A stretch of DNA of 64,000 bases from Streptomyces sp. 1222.5. Its GTDB lineage: Bacteria > Actinomycetota > Actinomycetes > Streptomycetales > Streptomycetaceae. The notes under the pieces were generated by a model. That model saw nothing but the letters and a program-made list of their open reading frames with translations. It was not told the DNA's origin and searched no databases. The stretch is taken from assembly GCF_900105245.1 (NCBI RefSeq), contig NZ_FNSZ01000001.1, forward strand, positions 1,178,001-1,242,000. The letters run 5' to 3'. Made by a program: the position numbers and the translations under genes. Shown piece after piece: positions 44,313 to 52,636 of the stretch; the stretch's first letter is position 1; each line of letters starts with the position of its first letter.

Positions 44313-46913
44313 ATGGACAAGCGCTACGAGGTGTACGCGCTCGCCGACGGACACTTCTACGACGCGCCCGACCGGCTCTCGGCCGCGGACGGCGAGCCCG
44401 CGCCGCTGTTCGCGACGGCGTGCCGCACCGTTCCGGAGGGCTGGCACGCGGCCCGCTCCGGCGACTGGCTGACGCTGACGCCGGTCGGCGCTGACGGCGC
44501 CCCGCTCCCGTCGCCGGCCCAGGGCTGGAAGATCCACTCCTCGGCGACGGCGGCGAACGCGGAGCGCATCGCCGCGATCGTCTGGGACTACTGCGTGCCG
44601 CGCCGCATCCCGTTCAAGTTCGTGCCCGGCCCGCACCTGCTGCATCTGCGCAACGCCAAGTACGCCGGCCGCGACACCAGCGGCAAGTTCGTCACCGTCT
44701 ACCCGGCCGACGAGGAGCAGTTGCAGCGCACCCTGCGGGAACTCGGCGCCCTGCTGGAGGGTTTCGAGGGGCCGTACATCCTCACCGACCTGCGCTGGCA
44801 CGACGGCCCGCTCTACGTCCGCTACGGCGCGTTCGCCCGCCGGTACGTGGTGGACGAGCGGGGCACGCTCGTCCCGGCGGTCGCCGACGGCACCGGAAGG
44901 CTGGTCCCGGACCGGCGGGCGCCGTCCTTCCAGGTGCCGGAGTGGGTGAGCCTCCCGGATTTCCTGCGGCCGCACCTCGACGCCCGCAACACCACCACGG
45001 TCGGCGACCTGCCGTACCGCATCGAGAAGGCGCTGCACTTCTCCAACGGCGGCGGGGTGTACACCGGCACGGACACCCGGGACGGGCGCCGGGTGGTGCT
45101 CAAGGAGGCCCGGCCGCACGCGGGACTCGCCGCCGACGGCGCGGACGCCGTCGCCCGGCTGGAGCGGGAGCGGGCCGCGCTGGAACGGGCCGCCGGCACC
45201 GGCGTGGTACCCGAGGTGCGGGACTGGTTCACCCTGGGCGACCACCGGTTCCTGGTCATGGACTTCCTGGAGGGCCGCCCGCTCAACTCCTTCTTCGCCG
45301 AGCGGCATCCGCTGCTCACCCCCGACCCGGACCCGGCGAAGGTCGCCGCGTACACGGCGTGGGCGCTGCGTGTCCACGCCTCGGTGGAACGGGCGGTGGC
45401 GGCGATCCACGCGCGCGGGCTCGTCTTCAACGACCTGCACGTCTTCAACATCATGGTGGCGCCCGACGAGGAGACGGTGCACCTCATCGACTTCGAGGCC
45501 GCGGCCCCCGCCGAGGAGAACGCCCGGCAGACCGTCGCCCACCCGGGTTTCTTCGCGCCACCGGACCGGCGCGGCCCGGACGTCGACCGCTATGCCCTGG
45601 CCTGTCTGCGGCTGGCCCTGTTCCTGCCGGTGACCACGCTGTTCGTGGTGGACCGCGGCAAGGCCGCGCATCTCGCCGAGGTGATATCCGAGCAGTTCCC
45701 GGACGTCCCGCGGGCGTTCCTGGACGGGGCGGTCGCGGAGATCACCCGGGACACGGGCGGCGGGCGGAGCCGGCCGGCCGTGCCGGTGGTGCCCGGCGAC
45801 TGGCCCTACAGCCGGGACTCGATGGTGAAGGCGATCCTCGCCTCCGCCACCCCGGAACGCGACGACCGCCTCTTCCCCGGCGACATCGCCCAGTTCTCCG
45901 ACGGCGGCGGCCTCGGGCTCGCGCACGGCGCGGCCGGCGTGCTGTACGCGCTGGCGGAGTCCGGGGCCGGCCGCTACGACGAGGGCGAACGCTGGCTGCT
46001 CGACCACACCGCCCCGCCGCCGCCCGGCACCCCGCTCGGCCTGTACGACGGCCTCGCCGGCGTGGCCCTGGTCCTCGACCGGCTCGGCCACCGCGGCCGG
46101 GCGCTGGACCTGCTCGACGGCATCCTGCGGGAGAACTGGCGCAATCTGGCCTCCGATCTGCAGGGCGGGCTCGCGGGACTGGGGCTGGTCCTCGCCCGGC
46201 TCGCGGCCACGACCGGTGAGCCGGGCCTGCGGCAGCACGCCGCCGACGCCGCCGACATCCTCGTACGGCGCCTCGCCGAACCCGTCCCGGACACCCCGCG
46301 CCGCCGCGCCGGGCTGCTGCGCGGCGCGAGCGGGCCCGCGCTGTTCCTGATCCGGTGGTACGAGGAGACCGGTGAGTCGCGGTTCCTCGACGCGGCCGCC
46401 GAGGCGCTGCGCCGGGACCTCGCGGTCTGTGTGGTGCAGGAGGCGGGCGGCGGCCTGGAGGTGGACGAGGGCTGGCGGACCCTGCCCTACCTCGGCGACG
46501 GCAGCGCCGGGATCGGACTGGTGCTCGACGACTGGCTCGCGTACGCGGACGACGAGCGGTTCCGGACCGCCCGGGCCGGCATCCTCACCGCGGCGACCTC
46601 ACGCTTCTACGCCCAGCCCGGTCTCTTCCAGGGCCGCGCCGGGATGATCCTCCACCTGGCCCGCAGCTCCGCCCCGGGTGCCACCCGGGAACGGCTGGAG
46701 CAGCAGATCGCGGGCCTCGGCTGGTTCTCCATGGGCTACCAGGGCCAACTGGCCTTCCCCGGGCACCAGATGATGCGTCTCTCCATGGACCTGGCCACCG
46801 GTACGGCAGGCTGCCTGCTCGCGCTCGCCGCGGCACGCGACCCCGAGCGCAGCGCGCACCTGCCCTTCCTGCCGCCCCCCGTGGCGGCCCCCGCACGCGG
46901 CTCCGCGCTTTGA
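44313..46913 (+). CDS. ramC: Class III lanthipeptide synthetase (RamC/AmfT, LanKC)
   Basis: 866 aa from the ATG at 44313 (MDKRYEVYALADGHFYD) with GGGAGG upstream. Residues 1-220 form the N-terminal lyase region (FKFVPGPHLLHLRNAKYAGRDTSGKFVTVYP); 225-500 a Ser/Thr kinase-like domain (VVLKEARPH with the ATP Lys, LVFNDLHVFNIM as catalytic loop, LIDFEAAAP in place of DFG); 540-860 a LanC-like cyclase without zinc ligands, as in all LanKC. It phosphorylates and dehydrates Ser residues of RamS and closes the rings to give SapB, the surfactant needed for aerial hyphae. First gene of the ram operon. Confidence 0.96.
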   Translation: MDKRYEVYALADGHFYDAPDRLSAADGEPAPLFATACRTVPEGWHAARSGDWLTLTPVGADGAPLPSPAQGWKIHSSATAANAERIAAIVWDYCVPRRIPFKFVPGPHLLHLRNAKYAGRDTSGKFVTVYPADEEQLQRTLRELGALLEGFEGPYILTDLRWHDGPLYVRYGAFARRYVVDERGTLVPAVADGTGRLVPDRRAPSFQVPEWVSLPDFLRPHLDARNTTTVGDLPYRIEKALHFSNGGGVYTGTDTRDGRRVVLKEARPHAGLAADGADAVARLERERAALERAAGTGVVPEVRDWFTLGDHRFLVMDFLEGRPLNSFFAERHPLLTPDPDPAKVAAYTAWALRVHASVERAVAAIHARGLVFNDLHVFNIMVAPDEETVHLIDFEAAAPAEENARQTVAHPGFFAPPDRRGPDVDRYALACLRLALFLPVTTLFVVDRGKAAHLAEVISEQFPDVPRAFLDGAVAEITRDTGGGRSRPAVPVVPGDWPYSRDSMVKAILASATPERDDRLFPGDIAQFSDGGGLGLAHGAAGVLYALAESGAGRYDEGERWLLDHTAPPPPGTPLGLYDGLAGVALVLDRLGHRGRALDLLDGILRENWRNLASDLQGGLAGLGLVLARLAATTGEPGLRQHAADAADILVRRLAEPVPDTPRRRAGLLRGASGPALFLIRWYEETGESRFLDAAAEALRRDLAVCVVQEAGGGLEVDEGWRTLPYLGDGSAGIGLVLDDWLAYADDERFRTARAGILTAATSRFYAQPGLFQGRAGMILHLARSSAPGATRERLEQQIAGLGWFSMGYQGQLAFPGHQMMRLSMDLATGTAGCLLALAAARDPERSAHLPFLPPPVAAPARGSAL

Positions 46914-46961
46914 CGGAGTCGTGATCCAACCCCCGTCCCCGTAAAGGGAAAGGACATCACC

Positions 46962-47075
46962 ATGGCACTTCTCGACCTGCAGATCCTCGAGTCCGACGAG
47001 CACACCCACACCGGCGCGAGCACCGCGAGCCTGCTGTCCTGTGTGTCCGCGGCGAGCGTACTGCTCTGCCTCTGA
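46962..47075 (+). CDS. ramS: SapB-like class III lanthipeptide precursor (RamS/AmfS)
   Basis: 37 aa, preceded by GGGAAAGGA. The leader begins MALLDLQ, as in AmfS, the conserved helix recognised by the synthetase. The core contains two SxxSxxxC blocks: Ser20-Ser23-Cys27 and Ser29-Ser32-Cys36, the pattern that yields two ring systems in SapB. The core is shorter than in S. coelicolor RamS because the blocks are nearly back to back (only Val28 lies between them) and it ends CL. It has several Leu, Val and Ala residues, giving the hydrophobic face needed for surfactant action. Confidence 0.95.
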   Translation: MALLDLQILESDEHTHTGASTASLLSCVSAASVLLCL

Positions 47076-47103
47076 CCGAGCAGGTGCGTTCACGGCTCCG
47101 GGC

Positions 47104-47125
47104 GGCCCTCCTCGCGGGGAGGGCC
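47104..47125 (+). terminator. Hairpin between ramS and ramA
   Basis: Perfect 8-bp stem GGCCCTCC/GGAGGGCC (47104-47111 with 47118-47125), 28 nt after the ramS stop. It may be a partial terminator that leaves more ramS than transporter mRNA. Confidence 0.5.
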
Positions 47126-47261
47126 CCCCGGGGCCTTGCCGTTCCCGTAGGCGCCGGGCCCCCGTCCGCCGGAGTCCGCGTCCTGCCGGTGCCTCGGGCG
47201 CGCCGGCTTCCCCCGCCCTCACAGCCCCCGCTTCCGTCCGACCCGAGCGAGGCCGCAGCCG

Positions 47262-49685
47262 ATGACCCTCCGTGCCGACGCCGCCGACGCCCCTCCGACT
47301 CCGAGTCCCGCGGCCGTCCGTGACCTGTCGCGTGCGGTGCTGCGGCGCACCGGCGCCCGCTGCGCCGCGCTGTGCGCCGTGAGCACGGCGGCCACGGCGG
47401 CGGGCCTGCTGCTGCCCGCGCTGCTCGGCCACACCCTCGACCTGCTGCTGGCGCACGCCCCGGCGGGCCGCTGGGTCGGCGGGTGCGCCGCCCTCGTCCT
47501 GCTGACCGCGGTGCTGGAAGGCTGCGCGGGCGTGCTCACCGGCACGGCCGACGCGCGGGCCACCGCCTGGCTGCGCCACCGCCTCACCGGGCACGTCCTG
47601 GCACTGGGGCCGCGCGTCACGGCCCGGTTCGGCTCCGGGGACCTGGTGGCGCGGCTGGTCGGCGGTGCGGCGCAGGCCGGGACGGCGCCGGGCGCGCTGG
47701 CCGCGCTCGCCGCCGCGCTCGCCGGTCCCGTCGGGGGGGTGATCGCCCTCGGCCTCATCGACCGGTGGCTGGCGGCCGTGTTCCTGGTCGGGGCCCCGGT
47801 ACTGGCCCTGCTGCTGCGCGCCTTCGCCCGCGACACGTCGGCCTGCGCGGCCGACTACCAGCGGGTGCAGGGGCGGATCGCGTCCTCCCTCGCGGACGCG
47901 GTCGGCGGATTCCGCACGATCCGGGCCGCGGGCGCCGAGGACCGGGAGACGGCACGGATCCTCGCCCCGCTGCCCGAACTGTCCCGCGCCGGGCACCGTA
48001 TGTGGCGGGTGCAGGGGCGGGCCGCCGCGCAGGCCGTCACCGTGGCGCCGCTGCTCACCCTGGGCGTGGTGGCGGTCGCCGGACTGCTGCTCGTCCGGCA
48101 CCGCCTGACGGTGGGTGAGGTGCTGGCCGCCTCCCGGTACGCGGCGCTCGCCACCGGAGTCGGCGTCCTGGTCGGCCAGTTGGCGGCGCTCGGCCGGGCC
48201 CGGGCGGCGACGGCACGGCTCGCCGAGGTGACCGCCGAGGGCGCGCCCGCCCACGGCGCCCGCCGTCTGCCGTCCGGTCCCGGCCGGCTGGAACTGCGCG
48301 GGGTCACCGCCCACCGCGGCGCCCGGACCGTCCTCGACGGCGTCGACCTGGTCGTCCCGGGCGGCACGACCCTGGCGGTCGTGGGCCGTTCCGGCACCGG
48401 CAAGTCCCTCCTCGCCGAGCTCGCCGGCCGGCTCGCCGACCCGGACGCGGGCGAGGTCCTCCTAGACGGCGTCCCGCTGCCCGAACTCTCCCACGCTCAG
48501 CTGCGGCAGGCGGTCGCCTACGCCTTCGAACGGCCCGCGCTGCTCGGCACCACGGTGGCGGACACCATCGCGTTCGGCCTAGCCGCCCCCTCCCCCGCCG
48601 GAGTCCGGGCCGCCGCCCGCAAGGCCCGCGCCGACGCCTTCGTCCGCCGTCTGCCCGCCGGCTACGCGACCCGCTGCGCCGACGCTCCCCGCTCCGGCGG
48701 CGAGTCCCAACGCCTCGGCCTGGCCCGCGCCTTCGCCCACGGCGGCCGGCTCCTGGTCCTCGACGACGCCCTGTCCAGCCTCGACACGGTCACCGAGCAC
48801 CAGATCACCCGGTCCCTCCTGGGCCCCGGCCCGACCCGCCTGCTGATCGCCCACCGCGCGACGACAGCGGCCCGCGCGGACACCGTCGCCTGGCTGGACG
48901 GGGGCCGCGTACGAGCGATCGGCACGCACCATGAGCTGTGGGCGGACGCCGACTACCGCGCGGTGTTCGGCGAGGAGAACGGCACGGAAGCCGAGGGCGC
49001 CCGCGCCGAAGGCCGGGGAGTCGGCCCAGCCCCCGGAACTCCAGAGCCCACCGCCGGGAACGCCGGAGCCGGAACGGGCAGTGGGGGTGGGGGTGCCTGC
49101 GCGGAAGGCCTGGGAGTCGGCCCGGATCCGGTGGGCAGTGGCGCCCGCACCGAAGGCGTGGGGGCCGGTCCGGACGCCGGGGGCGGCGGCGCCCACGCCG
49201 ACGATGCCGGAGTCGGCCCAACCCCCGGAATTCCGGGGCCCGCCGTCGGGGACGCCGGGGCCGGAACAGGTGTCGGGGGTGAAGGCCCCCGCGCCGAAGG
49301 CGTGGTGGTCGGCCCGGACGCCGGGGGCGGGGGCACCCGCGTCGAAGGCCAGGGAGTCGGCCCGAGTCCCGGGGGCGGCGGCGCCCGCGCCGAAGGTCAA
49401 GGAGTCGACCCGGACCCCGGGGACGGCGCCGCCCGCGCCGAAAACGCCGGAGTCGGCCCTGCCCCCGGAACCACAGGTCCCGCCGACGGGGACGCCGGAC
49501 CGGGTGCCGGGGGTGGAGGTGACCCGGCCGACACCGTCGGGGACGGAACGAGGGGCGGGGTCGGAGGCGCCAGGCCCGGAGAGGCCGGGGACGGGACAGG
49601 TACCGGTGGCCAGGTCGGTCCGGCCGAGAGCGCGGTGGCCGGCACGGGGACCGCGGCCGGCAACGCCGGGGACGGGGCCCGGTGA
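47262..49685 (+). CDS. ramA: ABC exporter for SapB, first subunit (RamA/AmfB), with repeat-rich C-terminal extension
   Basis: 807 aa. Residues 20-320 are a six-helix ABC membrane domain; 335-570 the nucleotide-binding domain: Walker A GRSGTGKS, signature SGGES, Walker B RLLVLDDALSS (Asp instead of Glu after Walker B, so hydrolysis may be weak), H-loop LLIAHRA. Homologues end soon after residue 570. Here about 235 more residues follow, made of Gly/Ala/Glu/Pro repeats of 16 and 32 residues. The extension stays in frame up to the GTGA overlap with ramB. It is cytoplasmic by topology. Exports mature SapB together with RamB. Confidence 0.9.
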   Translation: MTLRADAADAPPTPSPAAVRDLSRAVLRRTGARCAALCAVSTAATAAGLLLPALLGHTLDLLLAHAPAGRWVGGCAALVLLTAVLEGCAGVLTGTADARATAWLRHRLTGHVLALGPRVTARFGSGDLVARLVGGAAQAGTAPGALAALAAALAGPVGGVIALGLIDRWLAAVFLVGAPVLALLLRAFARDTSACAADYQRVQGRIASSLADAVGGFRTIRAAGAEDRETARILAPLPELSRAGHRMWRVQGRAAAQAVTVAPLLTLGVVAVAGLLLVRHRLTVGEVLAASRYAALATGVGVLVGQLAALGRARAATARLAEVTAEGAPAHGARRLPSGPGRLELRGVTAHRGARTVLDGVDLVVPGGTTLAVVGRSGTGKSLLAELAGRLADPDAGEVLLDGVPLPELSHAQLRQAVAYAFERPALLGTTVADTIAFGLAAPSPAGVRAAARKARADAFVRRLPAGYATRCADAPRSGGESQRLGLARAFAHGGRLLVLDDALSSLDTVTEHQITRSLLGPGPTRLLIAHRATTAARADTVAWLDGGRVRAIGTHHELWADADYRAVFGEENGTEAEGARAEGRGVGPAPGTPEPTAGNAGAGTGSGGGGACAEGLGVGPDPVGSGARTEGVGAGPDAGGGGAHADDAGVGPTPGIPGPAVGDAGAGTGVGGEGPRAEGVVVGPDAGGGGTRVEGQGVGPSPGGGGARAEGQGVDPDPGDGAARAENAGVGPAPGTTGPADGDAGPGAGGGGDPADTVGDGTRGGVGGARPGEAGDGTGTGGQVGPAESAVAGTGTAAGNAGDGAR
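49002..49526 (+). repeat. Tandem 48- and 96-bp repeats inside ramA
   Basis: Read in the ramA frame, the block is a regular series of units of 32, 16, 16, 32, 16, 16, 16 and about 31 residues. The 16-residue unit is close to RAEGxGVGPDPGGGGA; the longer unit adds a PGPAxGDAGAGTG-type half. Copies differ at many positions but rarely change length, so the reading frame appears to be under selection or recently expanded. Confidence 0.85.
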
Positions 49686-51619
49686 CGGCGGCCGTGGGCG
49701 GGCGGGTGCGCCGGACGCTGCGGGTCCGGTGGCGGGTGCTGGTCCGGCTCGGTGCCTGGTCGGTGCTGGAGGCGGGACAGACCTTCGTCGTCGGTCTCGC
49801 TCTCGCGCGGGCGCTGGACTCCGGCTTCCTGGCCGGGGACGCGCGGGCCGGTCTGCTGTGGCTGGGGGCCGCCGCCGTCGCCGTGGCCGTCGGGGCGTAC
49901 GGGACCGGGCGGGTGTACGGCGCGGTCGCCGCGCTGGTCGAGCCGGTCCGGGACCGGCTCGTCACGGCCGTGGTCGGGCGGGGGGTCCGGGAGGCGGACG
50001 CGGGGGCGCTGTCCGGGCTGACCCAGCAGGTGGAGATCGCCCGGGACGCCCTCGCCGGACTGGTGATGGTCTCCCGCTCGTTCCTGTTCACCTCCGCCGG
50101 CGCGCTGATCGGCCTGTTCTCCCTGGCCCCCCTGCTGCTCGCGGTCGTCCTGCCGCCGCTGCTGGCCGGTATGGCCCTGTTCGCGGTGACGCTCCGGCCG
50201 CTGGCCCGCCGTCAGGAGGCGTTCCTCGCCGCCGACGAGGCACTCGCCGGGGAGCTGGGCACGGTGTGCCCGGGACTGCGGGACGTCACGGCGGCCGGTG
50301 CCGAGGCGCGCGTCGCCACCGACACCGGGCGGCTGATCGACGCGGAGCTGCGGTCCGCAGGCGCGCTGGCCCGCTGGAGCGTGACCCGGGTGGCCGCCCT
50401 GGCCGTGGGCGGCCAGACGCCCGTGGTGCTGCTGCTCGCCACCGCGCCCTGGCTGCTCGGCCACGGTGTCACCCCGGGCGCGCTGGTCGGCGCGCTGGCC
50501 TACGTCACCCAGTCGCTGCTGCCCGCCCTGCACAACCTCGTCCACGGGCTGGGCACCGGCGGCGCCCGCCTGACGGTCGTCCTGCGCCGCCTGACCGCAC
50601 CGGGCGCCCCCGCGCGGGGACGCCCCTCCGGCTCCCGGACCGTGCGCCACCCGGACGTACCCACCCCCGCCGAGCGGACGTCCGGCACCGCGGCGGTGCC
50701 CGCCCGGCACCGACCGGAACCGGAGCCGGGGAACCACCGGGCCGCACCGGCCACGGCGGACTCCCCCGCGCGGTCATGGCCCCCCGACGCCCGGACTACC
50801 CCACGCGAACGCCGGCAGGAGGCCGGCCCCGTGCCCGCGCAGGCCACTGCCCGCGAACCCGGGGGGAACCGACTCGCGGCACCGCGTCCCGGCGCTCCCG
50901 CCCTCGACCTGGATTCCGTCACCTTCGCCTACGGCCCCGCGAGTGAGCCCGTGCTCGACGGGTTCGGTCTCACCGTGCCGGTGGGCGGGCACCTGGCCGT
51001 CGTCGGGCCGAGCGGGATCGGGAAGTCGACGCTCACGGGACTCGTCGCCGGGCTGCTGCGGCCGGTGCACGGCGGCATCCGCGTCCACGGGCACGCCGTA
51101 CCGGGGCCGGAGGCGGCCGCGCTGCGGGTCCTCATCCCCCAGGAGGCGTACGTCCACGGCGGCACTCTGGCCGAGAACCTCACCCTCTTCCGCCCCGGCC
51201 CGGTGCCCGAGGCGGAGCTGCTGGCGGCCGCCGACGTCCTCGGCCTGAGCCCGCTGCTGCGGACGCTGGGCGGCCCCGCCGGCCGGGTCGATCCGGCGGC
51301 GCTCTCGGCCGGTGAGCGGCAGCTGATCGCGCTGACCCGGGCCTATCTGGCCCCCGCCCCGCTGGCCCTGCTCGACGAGGCGACCTGCCATCTGGATCCG
51401 GCGGCCGAGGCGCGCGCCGAGCGGGCCTTCGCCGAGCGGCCGGGCGGCACGCTGGTGGTCGTCGCCCACCGGATCAGCTCCGCCCGCCGGGCCGACCGGA
51501 TCCTGGTCATGGACGGCGCGCACACGGCCGCCGGCACGCACGAGGAGCTGCTGCGGGCCTCGGCCCTGTACCGGGACCTGGCCGGTGGCTGGACCGCCCC
51601 GGCGCCGCTCGCCCGCTAG
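49682..51619 (+). CDS. ramB: ABC exporter for SapB, second subunit (RamB/AmfA)
   Basis: 645 aa from a GTG overlapping the ramA stop (GTGA). Membrane domain in residues 15-305. A Pro/Arg-rich linker of about 90 residues (RTVRHPDVPTPAERTSGT, EPEPGNHRAAPATADSP) separates it from the ATPase: Walker A GPSGIGKST, signature LSAGERQ, Walker B LALLDEATCHLD, H-loop VVVAHRISS. All catalytic residues are intact, so this half may supply most of the ATP hydrolysis. Forms the heterodimeric exporter with RamA. Convergent with ramR with no gap between the stops. Confidence 0.93.
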   Translation: MTAAVGGRVRRTLRVRWRVLVRLGAWSVLEAGQTFVVGLALARALDSGFLAGDARAGLLWLGAAAVAVAVGAYGTGRVYGAVAALVEPVRDRLVTAVVGRGVREADAGALSGLTQQVEIARDALAGLVMVSRSFLFTSAGALIGLFSLAPLLLAVVLPPLLAGMALFAVTLRPLARRQEAFLAADEALAGELGTVCPGLRDVTAAGAEARVATDTGRLIDAELRSAGALARWSVTRVAALAVGGQTPVVLLLATAPWLLGHGVTPGALVGALAYVTQSLLPALHNLVHGLGTGGARLTVVLRRLTAPGAPARGRPSGSRTVRHPDVPTPAERTSGTAAVPARHRPEPEPGNHRAAPATADSPARSWPPDARTTPRERRQEAGPVPAQATAREPGGNRLAAPRPGAPALDLDSVTFAYGPASEPVLDGFGLTVPVGGHLAVVGPSGIGKSTLTGLVAGLLRPVHGGIRVHGHAVPGPEAAALRVLIPQEAYVHGGTLAENLTLFRPGPVPEAELLAAADVLGLSPLLRTLGGPAGRVDPAALSAGERQLIALTRAYLAPAPLALLDEATCHLDPAAEARAERAFAERPGGTLVVVAHRISSARRADRILVMDGAHTAAGTHEELLRASALYRDLAGGWTAPAPLAR

Positions 51620-52228
51620 TCACACCCAGCCCTCACCACGCGATATCCGGATCGCGTCGACGCGGTTGCGCGCGCCGGTCTTGCGGGTGATGGACGCCAT
51701 GTAGTTGCGGACCGTGCCGTGGGAGAGGTGCAGGCTCCCGGCGATCTCCGCGATGGACGCGCCGCCGGCCGCCAGGGACAGCACGTTCAGCTCACGTCTG
51801 GTCAGCGGCATCTGCGCCGCCTTGAGGAACCCGAAACCCAGCGAGGCGTCAACGAAACGTTCCTTCGATGCGACGCTCCGTATGGCACGCACCAGCCGGT
51901 CGGGCGAGCCGGCCTTGTCGACGAAGCCGAGCGCCCCCGCCTCCGCCGCGCGTCTGAGCAGTCCCGGCCGGTGGGCGTGCGCCAGCACCACCAGCGCCGG
52001 CGGTCTGCCCCCGGCGCCGGGCGGGCACAGGTCGCCGAGCGGCGGCACCCCGTGGCCGTCGGCACAGTCCAGGTCCGCCGCGCACACGTCCGGGCGTAAC
52101 GACCGTAACCGCGAGGCGGCTCCGCGCCATGGCGTGTCGTCCACAGCGAGCCCGGGATCCCGTCGCAGCCACTCCGCGAGAACCGATCGCACCAGACTCG
52201 TGTCGTGCACCAGAAGCACCCGGATCAC
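51620..52228 (-). CDS. ramR: LuxR-type response regulator of the ram locus (RamR/AmfR)
   Basis: 202 aa from a GTG. Receiver domain (1-120): VLLVHDTSLVRS holds only one acidic residue where two usually sit, the phosphorylation position is in CAADLDCADGHG, and the Lys is in FVDKAGS. C-terminal LuxR helix-turn-helix: LTRRELNVLSLAAGGASIAEIAGSLHLSHGTVRNYMASITRKTGARNRVDAIRI. RamR activates ramCSAB and is required for SapB. No sensor kinase is adjacent, as in other ram loci, so it may be controlled through its level or an unlinked kinase. Confidence 0.93.
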   Translation of the reverse strand: MIRVLLVHDTSLVRSVLAEWLRRDPGLAVDDTPWRGAASRLRSLRPDVCAADLDCADGHGVPPLGDLCPPGAGGRPPALVVLAHAHRPGLLRRAAEAGALGFVDKAGSPDRLVRAIRSVASKERFVDASLGFGFLKAAQMPLTRRELNVLSLAAGGASIAEIAGSLHLSHGTVRNYMASITRKTGARNRVDAIRISRGEGWV

Positions 52229-52308
52229 TGCTCCGCCCCCTCGGATGGTCGCCGTACCTGCGTTCGTCCGGCCGTCGTGGTTCGCTGCCGTCCGTCTTCC
52301 CGTCGTCC

Positions 52309-52356
52309 GCGCCCTCTTCCGCGCCGTCTTCCGCGCCGTCTTTCACGCCGTCGACT
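52309..52356. repeat. Degenerate 12-bp tandem repeat upstream of ramR
   Basis: Units of the form GCGCCGTCTTCC at 52309-52320, 52321-52332 and 52333-52344, with a weaker fourth to 52356. The 408 bp between ramR and the phosphatase otherwise hold no convincing gene. Confidence 0.6.
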
Positions 52357-52636
52357 TTCGGGCGCGGTGAGCGCGTGCCCATTCTTCGGCCCGATCATCC
52401 AAGGCGGACGCGAAGATCCAGCCATCGGGGTGCGCGGGGGCGCACGGGGAGCGGGCGTGTGCCGCCTCGCGCATCGGCCGACCAGGCATGCGTCGGGGCG
52501 TTCGGGGTATGCGAAGGCACCCGTCGTACGGGTCCGGGCCGTGATCACGGCGGCCGGCTCGCCGTGCGCGGGGCGCACTCCCGAGGGAGTCTTGATCCTT
52601 GGGTGCGACGCGCGGCCGTAGGAGGAGGTGGTCGGC

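Noticed and set aside
49002..49526. Repeat block in ramA considered as CRISPR or as non-coding satellite DNA
   Set aside because: Units are contiguous without unique spacers, differ at many bases, keep the ramA frame and lie inside an operon with a GTGA-coupled next gene.
48805..50091. Minus-strand Arg/Pro-rich frame across the ramA repeats
   Set aside because: Its apparent length comes from the GC-rich repeat; it has no domain and overlaps ramA and ramB.
52205..52621. 138-aa plus-strand frame between ramR and the phosphatase
   Set aside because: It begins inside ramR, runs through the tandem repeat and has no recognisable protein features.
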